DNA of 64,000 nt from assembly GCA_030789695.1 (NCBI GenBank), contig CM061139.1, forward strand, positions 195,211,641 through 195,275,640, in the 5' to 3' direction. Below are positions 34,348-46,356 of the stretch, piece by piece (positions within the stretch are counted from its first letter, which is position 1; the number at the start of each line of letters is the position of its first letter). Under the pieces are notes generated by a model that was not told the DNA's origin, did no database searches, and saw only the letters and a program-made list of their open reading frames with translations. Source of the stretch: Scilla litardierei (lineage: Eukaryota; Streptophyta; Magnoliopsida; Asparagales; Asparagaceae). Both the position numbers and the translations under genes were made by a program.

Positions 34348-37300
34348 ATGGCAAGCAAACTGATTGCGTCTGAACTGGCCAAGATAGAACGCCTAAACGG
34401 TTCCAACTACGACATGTGGCACCGGAAAATTAGATACGTGCTTATCCATGACAATTTAGATAGTGTCATTGAGACCACTGCTTCTGCTCTCCCTGAAAAT
34501 CCTTCAGATGCCCAGAAGAGAGAGCTAGAACAGTGGAAAATTAGTGACAAGAAGGCTAAGAGTCTCATGCTTATGTTCATGGACGATAGCCTAATTAAAG
34601 TGTTCGAAAACTGTAGTACTGCCAAGGATATGTGGCAGTCTATTAAGGAGAAGTATGATATCACATCTGACGTGAACATACAACTCCTGCTGCATAGGTA
34701 TAATTCATGCCGTATGCAGGAAGGTGACAATGTCACCGAACACGTGAATAAAATGATTGTCATGGCTAATGAACCTAGCTACAGCAGGAACTGAAATTCC
34801 TGAGAAGCTTCAAGTGGCAACTATTCTGAATAGTCTGCCACCATCGCTAGATATGGCTGCCACAACGCTTAGATTAAATGGAACCGTTAAGCGTGTAACT
34901 GACTTGCCAGCTCAGCTAGCAATGGAACAAGACCTTCTGGCTGGGAGGAAGGGCTCGGACGTCAACCTTGTGCAGGAGGAAGAGGCGAATGTTGCTCAAT
35001 ACCGGAAGGCACAAGGGAACCAGCGTCTTGGACCAGTGAAGCCCTCCTTCAAGGGATCCGGCCAGCCATCAGCTCGCGGGAAGAAAGGACCTCCTGGATC
35101 TTGCTACATTTGCAGGAAGTATGTTCACTTTAAGGCCAACTGTCCTCAGGCAAGGAATAAGGGCAACTCAAAGCGCCCAGAACAAGGAGGATCCGGAAAG
35201 CGGGAGTTCATTGGCGTCACTGAATGCAACACTGCAACAACAGACGCTGAAGGCTGGTGGATCGACTCGGGTGCAACCCGACATATAGCAAAGACGAAGG
35301 AAGGAATAGTTGACTTCCAGGAACTGAAGAAGGGAGACCAGAGGATATAAATGGGGAACAATACCTATCTGGATGTAGAAGGTATTGGTTCATACAGATT
35401 GGATCTTGGGGACAGCATCATGGTCCTCAAAGATGTGTTTTATGCACCTGGCATAAGACGTAATCTGGTCTCTGTTCCGGCTTTGCTGAAGAAGGGTCTT
35501 GAAGTGAGATTTTACAACAATAGGGTCTCTATTGGGAAAGACAAGAAAGTGTTTGCTATGGGCAAGTTTGTGCCCGGTCATGATTTATTCTGTCTTTCCG
35601 TTGTAAAATCTGATATTGATAATAAAGATGGTGATTTGAATTATTCCGTGTGTCTTTTGTCTGATTATGATCTTTGGCATATGAGATTAGGTCATCCGGG
35701 TAACAATAAGATGGACCAGTTAATCAAAATGGACTTATTACCGGAACTGACAGGTGTAGAACATTACCCTGTGAACATTGTTTAACTGGGAAGATGACCA
35801 GGAAATCATTCTCGGAAGGTCAAAGGGCAAATGAATTGTTGGAATTAGTTCATTCTGACATTTGTGGGCCCTTGAGCATAAAGACACGAGGGAATAAGGA
35901 ATATTTCATAACCTTTATAGATGATTATTCCAAGTATACTTTTGTGTATCTTTTAAGCAGAAAGTCGGAAGCCTTTGAAAGCTTTAAAAGATACAAGGCG
36001 GAAGTAGAAAGAAAACTTGGAAGGAACATAAAGGTGTTAAGAACTGATAGAGGTGGGGAATTCAACTCAAAGGAATTTGAGAAATACTGTATTCAGTACG
36101 GTATAAAGAAGCATACTACTATGCCTTACACGCCACAACATAATGGTGTGGCTGAAAGAAAGAATAGAACATTAATGAATGTAGTGAGATGTATGCTATC
36201 GCATTCTAGTCTCTCCAAGGATTTTTGGGGAGAAGCCATATTGACTGCAAATTATGTTCTGAACAGAATTCCCACAAAATCAGTCAAGACAACACCGTAT
36301 GAGATATGGAATGGACGCAAACCCAATTTAAGTCATTTGAGAAAATGGGGTTGCGTGGCACATGTTCTCATTCCATATCAGGTTAGAGATAAGCTGGATC
36401 TCAAAACCGTAAGATGTGTATTCATAGGATATTCTGAAAAATCTAAAGGATACAGGTTCTTCCATGAAAATAAAGGAGTCATTGAAAGTAGAGATGCTAC
36501 TTTTCTAGAGAATCTAGAAGAAAAGGAACAAGTCCAAGAAAATGTGCCACCCTTGCTGGACTTAGATGATGTTCCGAATGATGACTTGGATATAGTGGAT
36601 GACGTACATCATCCAGCTATGGAAGATGAACCTGTAAACGAGAATATACCTATGGCAAATCAACCAGCTGAACCTGTCCAACCTGCAACCCTTAGTGGCA
36701 ACAAAAGACCCAGAACAACACCTGCATGGATGGATGATTATTATCTATATTCATGTGAACCATCTTGTTACTCTGTGGATATTGATATCGATGAGCAAGC
36801 TGATCCCTTGAATTATACAGATGCAATGAAATCATCTGAGGCAGATCAATGGCTTGAGGCCATGAAAAAGGAGCTTGACTCAATCGAGAGAAACAATGTA
36901 TGGGAGCTATGTGACTTACCAGAAGAGAGGAAGTCCATAGGATGCAAGTGGGTGTTAAAGAAGAAATATCGGGTTGATGGGTCTATTGATATATTCAAGG
37001 CCCGGTTAGTTGCAAAGGGATTTACTCAGATAGCAGGGATTGATTATCAGGAGACTTATTCTCCGGTGGCTAAGTTTGCATCCATTCGGATAATCTTAGC
37101 GATTGTTGCGCATCTTGACTTGGAACTCTACCAAATAGATGTCAAGACTGCATTCCTCAACGGAGAGTTGAAGGAAGTTATATATATGGATCAACCTGAG
37201 GGATTTCAGGTTGAGGGACAGGAAGACAAAGTTTATAAATTGAAGAAATCTTTGTATGGTTTAAAACAATCATCTAGACAGTGGTATCTCAAATTTCACA

Positions 37301-38355
37301 ACACTATTATCCAACTTGGTTTCGTTGCAAACAAATTGGATAACTGTGTGTATGTCTTGAAAAGTGGGAGCAGTTTTACGATATTATCCCTATATGTGGA
37401 TGATATTTTGCTCGCTGGAAATGACGTTGAAGTGTTGAAAGGAATTAAATCAGCACTTTGTAGTGAATTTGAGATGAAGGACATGGGTGATGCATCCTAC
37501 GTTCTTGGAATACAGATCCTTAGAGATCGGAAGTCTAGAATGTTAAGTTTAAACCAAGAAAAGTATTTGCATACAATATTGAGGAGATTTGGAATGTACA
37601 ATTCAAATCCAGCCCCTACACCATTGGTTATGGGGAAGCCGTTAAGTAAAGAACAATGTCCTGGAGAGGGACAAAGTCGGCTGAATGTTCCATATGCTCA
37701 GGCTATTGGAAGTTTGATGTATGCAATGCTATGTACTAGACCAGACTTGGCGTACCCAGTTAGTCTGGTTAGTAGATATCAAAGTAATCCTGGTCCAGCT
37801 CATTGGGAAGCTGTTAAGAGGATTATGAAATACATAAAGGGTACGGTGCACCACAAGTTAGTTTATCAAGCAGATTCGCTTGAGGTTCTTGGTTACTCCG
37901 ATGCAGATTTCGGAGGGGACAAAGATGACAGGAAGTCAACTGCAGGACATGTGTTCATCTTTGGTGGTGCAGCTGTTTCTTGGGGTAGCAAGAAACAGGG
38001 TTGTGTAGCGAGATACACACAAGAAGCTGAGTACATAGCTTGTAGTATGGCTGCTACTCATGCGGTCTGGATCAGACGGTTCCTATTGGACTTGGATCTC
38101 AATTTGGTGGATGGACCAATTGAGATGTACTGTGATAATCAAGCAGCCATCAGCTTGATCCACAGTGGTGCAAACAGTTCCAAAGGAAGACATATTGAAA
38201 TACAATATCATTACGTACATGATATGGTGGAAAAGAAAGAAGTCAATGTGACTTATATTCCAACAAGTGATATGATTGCTGATCCCTTGACGAAGGGTAT
38301 TCCAGCAGGTACATTCATCAAACACGTTGGTTTGATGGGACTTAGAAATATCTAA
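34348..38355 (+). pseudogene. Copia gag-pol, disrupted
   Basis: Gag starts at the ATG at 34348. A frameshift near 34770 moves the frame, an in-frame TAA lies at 35348-35350, and a second frameshift falls near 35760-35790. The last 853-codon stretch (from 35794) is open. Motifs: zinc knuckle CYICRKYVHFKANC (about 35101), protease DSGAT (about 35263), integrase HHCC and core residues D near residue 19, D near 82 and E near 119 of the last frame, reverse transcriptase YVDDILLAGND near 533, RNase H YSDADFGGD near 701 and DNQAAISL near 780. All domains are present but cannot be made as one polyprotein without recoding, so this copy is probably defective. Confidence 0.93.
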
Positions 38356-38535
38356 GTTAACGAAACTTTCATGAATAATGAAAGGAGACAATCATATATA
38401 GTGATTGTACTCGGTAAATAAAATGTGCGAATCCCACGGATAGTGGGAGTATGTGAAATTACATCATGTGTTATATCTCACGGATAGTGAGGGTATGACC
38501 GGAATGCACTTGGCCATTTCAGGCCAAGTGGGAGA

Positions 38536-38804
38536 TGTAAGTTGGTTATGGCCTGATATGACCAAATCTGCTAGTAACCGACCTGATACTCGGTTGAGGA
38601 TTTTCCTCAACCGAGAGACCAAGTCTCACATGACCGTTGAGGAAATCGTGGGCGGTTGAGCAAAATCCGGGGCGGTTGCGGGATGGAAGATCTGGTGGTG
38701 GCCCCTATATAAGAGGATGGAGTTTCTCTTATTTCAGTATCAAATACTCTCAGCCATATCTGGAATCCCAAAAACAAATTTCTTCTCTCTCGCTCGTTCT
38801 CTCA
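38536..38804 (+). repeat. Copia 3' LTR
   Basis: Identical to 32982-33250, including the 12-bp stem (38589-38615). Its sense transcription would run toward the CYSTM-4 TATA box 73 bases downstream. Confidence 0.95.
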
Positions 38805-38958
38805 TTAATGACGCAGAAAAACATTTGGTGCCTCAAACCAACTTCTGCACTAAGCAAAAACCCCCCTTTGAGCTTCTATATAAAGCTCCCCTCTTCATTG
38901 AGCATTTGGTATCTTATTACAGTCAACCCTTCAATATCTCTAAATCTTCAGACCCCCT
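38805..38958 (+). promoter_or_regulatory. CYSTM-4 core promoter, stranded between two retroelements
   Basis: This 154-bp piece matches the CYSTM-5 proximal promoter (GACGCAGAAAAA, TTTGAGC, CTATATAAA, CTTCAGACCCCCTT). The TATA box is TATATAAAG at 38877-38885. The copia element lies immediately left and the Tat-like gypsy immediately right, so the core promoter is now about 7.5 kb from its coding region. Confidence 0.75.
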
Positions 38959-39906
38959 TGTTTCGGAGTGTTTTCTCACTACAGAGCGTTGACCGTGGAG
39001 AGCCCGGTCAACGTGGTCAAGGGGCCCGCTTTGGGTCCCTCGGGGGCTTCGAATCGGTGCAGAAGGGGCGAGGGGAAGCCTCGGCCCAGGTTGAGACGCT
39101 CGGCCTCGGACAGGTGTGCTCGGCCTCGGCTGGAAGGGGGACGAGGGGTAGCCTCAGTCGCCCGGGTAGACGCACGGCCGACGGGTGGCGAGGGAGAGTC
39201 TCGGACCCAATTAGGACGCTCGGCCTCGGTAGGACGTGCTCGGCCACGGCAGGCTGACGGTGAGGGGAAGCCTCACTGTCCGGTTGATCGAGTGGTCGGA
39301 GAGGGGCGAGGGGTAGCCTCGGCCCGTTGATCTGTTGTCCACCTGCGCAGACGAGAACGCTCGTCAGTGGGCCGGACCTTGGTTCCGGCCAAATCCCCTC
39401 CGATGCCTAAGTCAGATAGAGATCTGAGAAAGGAGGCCCGGCGGAGACGGTCCGACTCGTGAGGAGATCGTAACGGCGTCTCTCGGCGCGAGCGGGGGAG
39501 GAAGGAGATGAATTGGGGGAACGAGGTCGTTGATGGAGTACCTTAGATGCGGTCCCTTTCTTCGTCGTCTTCCTGGCCCTTTTGTAGAGCTCCGGCGTGA
39601 TCGCCTCTGACCCACGTCCCACGTCCGCCATTGATCGTGCCCCATCAGTCCCCCCCTCGCCGCCGCTCTCTCCGCCATGCCAGCACCTCCCCATTATCGC
39701 TATTTAGTGGTCGCGCGTCCGGGGGAGTGGTTTTCGCAGGAGTGGGCGAGCGACCAACGGGTTATTGGGGCCGGGTCGGATCGAAGTTCGAGAAGGTCCC
39801 TTGTAAGGCCTTTGTCGAATGGGCTTTGAGGACGCAGGTGGGCTTTTGACCAGTAGTCGGGCTCTTGGGCTCGTGTTTTACGGGTCTCGGCCAAATAGGC
39901 GTAACA
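38959..39906 (-). repeat. Tat-like element left LTR (its 3' LTR)
   Basis: Starts TGTTTCGGAG and ends GGCGTAACA on the + strand. GC-rich with no gene; small frames inside are duplicated in the other LTR. Confidence 0.9.
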
Positions 39907-40371
39907 ATTGCCCCCATCGGTCGGGTTGATCGGCCTCGGCCGGTTCGGCTCGGCCGATGTGACCTCTGCCGATTGTGACGAGCTCGTCAGTCGATGCCGA
40001 CTCATTTATTAGTCGTCATCATGAGTTGGACCGTTCGATGTTTTTAAGGCACGGGTTCCGAAGCGCTGTCGGCCTTCAGATGTCGCCACGTGTAGCGGCA
40101 AGCTTATCCCCGCCGCTCGCGGAGTCGCCTTAAGTTCGAGAAGCCGAAGGGTTTGTGAGCCGCCATTGGTGGGGTCGTTCAGCCTCGGCTCGCTCAGATC
40201 ACCCGTTATGTCTCCTGGGATTCCGAGCGGCGCTTCAATCGAGGCGAGGCCATAAATGCCGGTCATGATGAGGCGGATCGATTGAACTTCGACTGGCGCC
40301 AATTTCGGAACGCCGCCGACTCTTCGAGCCTCGCCACGCGTTCTTGTCAGGCGCTTCGAATTCTCCCCTGG

Positions 40372-40378
40372 CATATAA
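40372..40378 (+). promoter_or_regulatory. TATA box of the antisense transposon gene
   Basis: CATATAAG about 150 bases upstream of the ATG at 40524, facing opposite to the element's own transcription. Confidence 0.5.
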
Positions 40379-40523
40379 GATCTCCCGTTGTGTTGATCTC
40401 CACTTCTTCTTCGCTCCTCCCGGTATTCAGAGCCTTCAGCAACTCGGAGTTCCCCGTCGCCTTCGCTTCTTTGTCCTCTTCAAACTAGTTGAAAATAGGT
40501 AATTCCTCTCTTGCTTTCATCCT

Positions 40524-42569
40524 ATGGCTGCTCTTAGGATAGGCGGTTCCGGCCGGAGGACGAGGGGTCCTCTGGAGTCCGGGCGGGGCGAACCCCGGCT
40601 AGGGGAGTCTGGTTCCCCCGCCGGGAGTCGTTCTCTTCAAGATAAGGGGAAGGAGAAACTTTTTCCAGACTACGCCCGTGATGACGTGGCGTTGGCTGCC
40701 GTACGGCTGAATGTGCCCCCGGTTGTCCTCCGTACGCCGTCGAGGACCCCTCCTTCGGTGGCCGCGGAGATCCGGGAAAGATATCTCTGCTTCCCATACG
40801 AGGTTCGGGTTCCATTTGTCGACGAGCGGATTTGCCTTCCGAGGAGCAATGAGGTCGGCGTCTACGTCGAGATGTTCCGCCTGGGTCTTCGCTTCCCGCT
40901 CCATCCCTTCTTCATCCAGGTCATGGAACATTTCACAGTGTCCATGTGTCAGTTCACCCCGTGTTCGATCGCGGTACTGACGGGCTTCGTGACGCTCTGC
41001 TGTACCCGTGGTCTGGAGCCGACTCTCCCCCTTCTCTTCTACTTTTACCAGGCCCAGACGGTCGGTCCGGGGTCATGGCTGCTACTCCGAGCTCGTTCGA
41101 GGAGGGAATGCCTGATTGGGTTACCCCGCTGGTCAGGGGATTGGAACTTGGATTATGTCTTCGTGGTCTTCTTGGGCGAGGCCCAGATTCTAACAAGCTG
41201 GGGCAGTTCTGCCCATCCTTGCCCGTCGTTAGTTCTCTCGGACGCCGACCGGGCAGCTGCTGCGCTTCTGTTGGCTCTTCCTTTGGAAACGAAGTCCATT
41301 TGGTCTTTGCTGGACGACCTACTCCTGAAGGCCGTCTTGTGGTCTCCGGGTAGGTCGCTTTTTCATCCCCGGATCTCCCTATGACTCATCCTGATTTCGG
41401 TCTCCTTTGCAGGGATGGCCGGCCGCGAATTCGTCCGTGACGTTGACGAGCTGATCCGTCGTGGAGCCGCTCGGAGCCGAGGTAGTACCTCTGGACGGGC
41501 GCCTCGGAGGACCGTTGAGGAGGAAGTGCGCCGAGCTGAGCCTGCCGTGGGTAAGGTGGCGGCCGCGCCTCCCGCCTCTTCTTCTGGCGATCCCCTTCCG
41601 GGGGGTGAGGATGGTGCGAGGCGGAAGCGTTCCCCTCCGGCGCCTTCGGTGCCCCACGGTGGAAAGAGGAGGAAGGAGGACGTGGATCCCTCCGGCCCGG
41701 CAAGTTCCGCGCTTCCCGTGGCGACCGCCGGGGATCCTTCGATAGCTTTGCCAGCCACCCCCCTCGCAGCGTCTTCGCCCGTATCACCAGGGGTCGGGGC
41801 CTTGTTGGCGAGCGACTTGGCTTCGATTGTCGTCCCTGGGAGTTTGATGTTTGCTGACCGAGCCGTGGCCCAGCAGGTTGCTGAGGTCTCCGTCCCTCCC
41901 CGGGACCGCAGCCTCCTCAAGAAGATCCCGGCCGACAAGATGTCGGATTCCTTGGTCTGGATCCTCCAACAGGTTCGGTTATCTTTCTATCCTCTCTTTC
42001 TCTTTATCCTCTTCTTAGCCCATGTCTCGTCTTCTCAGGGTTCAGCGCTCGCTGTGGAGTTGCAGTGTCGAGCCGTCCGCTTGAGGGAGCTGGAGGAGTC
42101 CTCCATGAGGGCTCAGGAGCGGGCCGGGGCGGCCGAGGTGGCCATGATGGAGGCCCAGATGGAGTCTCGGCGCCTAGCCCTCCGTGTGGCTGCGTTGGAG
42201 GGACAAGTGGGTGACCTCGAGGGAAAGCTAGGGGATGCTCATCAGTCGGCTGAGGAAGCGGCGGAGTCGTTCCGTCTGGAGAGGGAGGAGCTTCAGAGGG
42301 AACTGTCGGACCGGCGTCAGGTAATGCGGCTGGCGGAGGAGGTGGAGAAGGGCGTCGTCGAGACCCTGGGGAAGGAGATCTTCGAGGTTCTCAGGGGGGC
42401 CTTCGGTAAGTATATAGACATCATCACCCCCCGGATCGTCGAAGTCGTCCAGTCTTCCTTCCGGGAATGTGCGGAACGTGTCCGGCAAGCCCCTCCGCCA
42501 GTCGAGTCCCCTCGCTCCGAGCAGGGCGAAGTGCCCGAGGATGTGTCCTCCCGAGCTCGGGCTCCTTAA
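40524..42569 (+). CDS. Antisense gene of Tat-like element (putative gypsy-type transposon domain)
   Basis: Three exons are predicted: 40524-41349, 41413-41972 and 42039-42569. Both introns have GT-AG ends (donor GTAGGT, acceptor TTTGCAG; donor GTTCGG, acceptor CTTCTCAG) and phases that keep one frame, giving 638 residues. The second intron is 66 bases, so retention also stays open. The N-terminal half (PYEVRVPFVDERICLP, EMFRLGLRFPLHPFF, SIAVLTGFVTLC) matches the 'putative gypsy type transposon' domain common in plant Tat elements. The C-terminal third is a charged heptad-like coiled coil (about residues 470-590). Function is unknown. It runs opposite to gag and has its own TATA box. It is the only intact gene in the element. 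Confidence 0.8.
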
Positions 42570-43640
42570 GCAGTCCCTCCCAGCCGTATCCTCAAATTTT
42601 TAAGCATCCGCTTCGCTTTGGGCCAGTCTACTTGAAATGGATCCCCGGCCCTCGCCATCTCCTTCAGCCCCGCGGCCAACAATTGCTGGTTGCATGGCCG
42701 TTAGCTTGGGTCACCTACTCTGGGTCTTTTGTCAACCAATTTTGCTTTGTCGGTGTCGATCTGAACTCTTTCATTTGTCGTGAGTAGACTGTTTGTAGGG
42801 TGTTCCCCTCGCCTTGATCCCCTGTAAATAAGACGCATTTTTGTACTCGGGTTAACTATTATAAATGAAATCGACTTACTTGGAATTCTTGTGTAATTTG
42901 CGTTGTCGCCTTGTTCTTGGCTTGGGAATGGACGAAAACTGGCGTTGGGGATTCTCCCCAGACTTATGGGCGCAGGGGTCGGTCAGCGAGGGCAGAACTC
43001 CTCGGCCGGCGTCCGTGCCTGCTGGGGGAATTGCCCCTGACTCATGAGCGCTGGTGTCGGTCGGCGAGGGGAAAGCTCCTCGGCTTAGGACCGGTCGGCG
43101 TCGGTGTCTGCTGGGGGAATTGCCCCCAGACTTATGAGCTCTGGAGTCGGTCGGCGAGGGCAAAGCTCTTCGGCTTAGGACCGGCCCGCGCCCGTGCCTG
43201 CTGGGGAAACTGCCCCCAGACTTATGAGCTCTGGAGTCGGTCGGCGAGGGCAAAGCTCCTCGGCTTAGGACCGGTCAGCGCCCGTGCCTGCTGGGGGAAT
43301 TGCCCCAGACTTATGAGCACTGGAGTCGGTCGGAGAGGGCAAAGCTCCTCGGCTTAGGACCGGTTAGCGTCCACGTCTGCTGGGGGAATTGCCCCCAGAC
43401 TTATGAGTGCCGGAGACGGTCGGCGAGGGCAAAGCTCCTCTTCCTCCTCCAGTGAGGCGGCGGTCCCCGGCCTTTTGCGTTACTGGCGACACGTCAACTC
43501 CGTCGGGATTTTAAGTAAAGACAATAAAAAGATTGCGTTTGTACTCTCATGAGTCCTGTCGGACCGGTACATTTGGAGGAAAAGGAAATGAAGCTAAACA
43601 GAGGGATGTAAAACTGGATAATTCCCTCATATTAGGCTGC
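42570..43640. other. Non-coding middle of the Tat-like element
   Basis: Downstream of the antisense gene, AATAAGACG and TATAAATGAAATCG near 42829-42870 could serve as polyadenylation context. The rest is the ~90-bp repeat array and spacer. The pol region expected here is absent. Confidence 0.6.
42940..43440. repeat. ~90-bp tandem repeats in Tat-like element
   Basis: Five to six copies at 89-90 bp spacing. GGCTTAGGACCGG recurs at about 43082, 43172, 43262 and 43351. Each unit also holds GCTGGGGGAATTGCCCCCAGA, whose halves TGGGGGAATTGCCCCCA form an imperfect palindrome, and GAGTCGGTCGGCGAGGG. Confidence 0.88.
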
Positions 43641-43808
43641 CGCCGGGGGAAGAGTCGTTGCCTGCTCACTCTATGATGCGGAGGGGGCCTTGGATGGCGT
43701 TGATCTTCTTCCCCTTGTCCGGCTACGTGGAGGTCCCTTCTCCATAGGCCGGTTCGTCGGCCTGATTCCTGGCGTGCCCTCGGCTCATCAGCTTCTCAAT
43801 GTCTTTCT

Positions 43809-45342
43809 TCAGATGCCAGCAATCTTCTGTGTCATGGCCATCGTCCTTATGGTACTTACAGTACTTCTCCCGGTTCTTCCCGCCTCTTTTAGCCTTCGGT
43901 GGAGGGCGATCAGCTCGCTCTTCCTTCTGTACTTGGGCGAGAATGGCGTCTGGGGTGGTATCCCTCGTGCTTTCTCCCCGCTGCCTGTTCCTTGCCTCTT
44001 CTCGGTCCGGTACCCTTCGGGGCTAGCTCGTCCGCCGTCGCCACGCTTGGTCCCTCGAGCGGGTTTTCCTGCATCCTCGGCCAAGGCCTCCTCAGTCAGC
44101 ATGAAGCGTTCGGCCCTTGCCATGATCCCGGGGAGGTCCTTTGGGGGTCGGTGTGTAGGGACTTCTTGAGGCCCCTGTGGCGAAGCCCTTTCTTAAGAGC
44201 CGTCTGGACCACCAGGTCGGGTGGGTTGTTCACGTTCAGCCTTTCCGCATTGAAGCGGCGCATGAATTGTCGGAGTGGCTCGGTCGGGCCTTGCACTATG
44301 TTGAACAGATGTTCAGCACCAGGTTTGATCAGCCTCCCCGCCATGAACTGTTTGCAGAACAACTGGGCGAGTTGCTCGAAACTGTCGATGGAGCGGCCGG
44401 GCAGGCTGTGGTACCAGATCCTCGCTGCTCCCCTGAGAGTTGAATAGAAGCCCCGGCAGAGCAGGTCATCGTCAGCTCCCTGGAAGGCCATATCCCCCTC
44501 GTAATCCATCACGTGGTGTGCCGGGTCTCCTATTCCGTCGTGCTTTCCCAGCACCGGGATCCTGAATCGAGAAGGGACTCGGGCGTCGGTTATTCTCCGC
44601 GATAAGGGACACCGGTCCCCGTGGATACCTCCGGGGATGCGGTATTCGCCTGTCTCCGGCTCGAGCGGGGGTGGAGGTAGCACCGGCGCCGGTGGGGCTG
44701 GCTCCGCAGCCTTCGCCACGCTGGGGGTCGGGCTGACCCGACGCTCCCGACTCCTCCTGCGAGAGCTCCTGCTCCGCCGTGATCGGTCTCTTGAGTGGTG
44801 TCGTTCGCTTCTCCTGCGGTGGGACGACCGTGATCGACGAGACGATGCCGTCATCGATTCACCGTTCGTCCCCTCGGTCTTTCTCCGGCTCCTTTCACGA
44901 TAGGGCGAGGAGGCACGTGACCTCGCCTGACGGGAGCCGGACCGCGTGAACCGACGCTCTGTGTTCGGTTTCCGGGTCCCGTGGTCGTCGACCACCGCGG
45001 ATCCTAAGTGCGGGGGACCCCCGCCCATCGGTGGCTATCGTTCAGCGCGCCCCCGTCGGACGGCGCGGGGCCGACAAGCTGTTGTACTGTCGCGACCAAC
45101 ATCTGGAGGCTCGCGTTGGTCTCCTGAGCCAGAGCACGGAGCTGTCCCTGTGTGGCTAGTTCTGAGCCGCCGGTCTCTTCGATTGAGTGGGCGGGGTGGC
45201 CGTCGACGTGCGTGTCCTCGGGGTTGCCATTAGATGCGCCATTCCCCTCCTCCGGGATGGGGGTCATGCGCTTCCTTCCATTGCTGGCTCGTGCCATTGT
45301 TGGTGTGGTTTTCTGCTTCGTGGGATGATCTTCGGTTCCCAC
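43809..45342 (-). pseudogene. Tat-like gag, frameshifted
   Basis: The minus-strand gag starts at MARASNGRKRMTPIPEEG (45297) in a frame open to 45004. It shifts frame near 45010-45028 into a 310-codon frame ending at 44096, and shifts again into 44123-43809. The middle frame has the retrotransposon gag core (FQGADDDLLCRGFYSTLRGA, QFMAGRLIKPGAEHLFN, LNVNNPPDLVVQTALKKGL) after an Arg/Ser-rich region. The last part, in shifted frames, carries a CKYHKDDGHDTEDC-type Cys/His cluster. Two breaks make it a probable pseudogene. Confidence 0.82.
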
Positions 45343-45355
45343 AGACGGCGCCAGA

Positions 45356-46318
45356 TGTTTCGGAGTGTTTTCTCACTACAGAGCGTTGACCGTGGAGAGC
45401 CCGGTCAACGTGGTCAAGGGGCCCGCTTTGGGTCCCTCGGGGGCTTCGAATCGGTGCAGAAGGGGCGAAGGGAAGCCTCGGCCCAGGTTGAGACGCTCGG
45501 CCTCGGACAGGTGTGCTCGGCCTCGGCTGGAAGGGGGACGAGGGGTAGCCTCAGTCGCCCGGGTAGACGCACGGCCGACGGGTGGCGAGGGAGAGTCTCG
45601 GACCCAATTAGGACGCTCGGCCTCGGTAGGACGTGCTCGGCCACGGCAGGCTGACGGTGAGGGGAAGCCTCACTGTCCGGTTGATCGAGTGGTCGGAGAG
45701 GGGCGAGGGGTAGCCTCGGCCCGTTGATCTGTTGTTCACCTGCGCAGACGAGAACGCTCGTCAGGGGGCCGGACCTTGGTTCCGGCCAAATCCCCTCCGA
45801 TGCCTAAGTCAGATAGAGATCTGAGAAAGGAGGCCCGGCGGAGACGGTCCGACTCGTGAGGAGATCGTAACGGCGTCTCTCGGCGCGAGCGGGGGAGGAA
45901 GGAGATGAATTGGGGGAACGAGGTCGTTGATGGAGTACATTAGGTATTGTTACCTCAGATGCGGTCCCTTTCTTCGTCGTCTTCCTGGCCCTTTTGTAGA
46001 GCTCCGGCGTGATCGCCTCTGACCCACGTCCCACGTCCGCCATTGATCGTGCCCCATCAGTCCCCCCCTCGCCGCCGCTCTCTCCGCCATGCCAGCACCT
46101 CCCCATTATCGCTATTTAGTGGTCGCGCGTCCGGGGGAGTGGTTTTCGCAGGAGTGGGCGAGCGACCAACGGGTTATTGGGGCCGGGTCGGATCGAAGTT
46201 CGAGAAGGTCCCTTGTAAGGCCTTTGTCGAATGGGCTTTGAGGACGCAGGTGGGCTTTTGACCAGTAGTCGGGCTCTTGGGCTCGTGTTTTACGGGTCTC
46301 GGCCAAATAGGCGTAACA
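45356..46318 (-). repeat. Tat-like element right LTR (its 5' LTR)
   Basis: Ends 38 bases before the CYSTM-4 ATG. Because the element reads leftward, its own promoter points away from CYSTM-4. A 15-bp segment near 45938-45955 is absent from the other LTR. Confidence 0.9.
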
Positions 46319-46356
46319 CCCCTTGAAACTTGTGTTCTAATATTTCAGCAAGAAAA

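Larger units (their letters stand above)
32982..38804 (+). mobile_element. Ty1/copia retrotransposon, identical LTRs
   Basis: LTRs 32982-33250 and 38536-38804 (269 bp each) are identical and begin TG, end CA. The flanking duplication TTAAT is perfect (32977-32981 and 38805-38809). The primer-binding site TGGTATCAGAGC, complementary to initiator tRNA-Met, follows the left LTR at 33252. A purine-rich AAGTGGGAGA precedes the right LTR. Domain order in the interior is gag, protease, integrase, reverse transcriptase, RNase H, diagnostic of copia. The insertion splits the CYSTM-4 promoter. Confidence 0.96.
38959..46318 (-). mobile_element. Tat-like gypsy element lacking pol
   Basis: LTRs 38959-39906 (948 bp) and 45356-46318 (963 bp; one 15-bp indel and a handful of substitutions) are flanked by the perfect duplication CCCCT (38954-38958 and 46319-46323). 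Orientation is minus: reading leftward from the right LTR comes TGGCGCCGTCTGTGGGAA, a primer-binding-type sequence, then gag. GATGGGGGC is the purine tract beside the left LTR. There is no protease, reverse transcriptase or integrase. A spliced antisense gene occupies 40524-42569, a layout known from Tat-lineage plant elements. It lies in the 5'UTR of CYSTM-4. Confidence 0.9.

Noticed and set aside
39631..39849. 72-codon frame repeated at 46043-46261
   Set aside because: It lies wholly within the two Tat-like LTRs and is duplicated with them; no domain.
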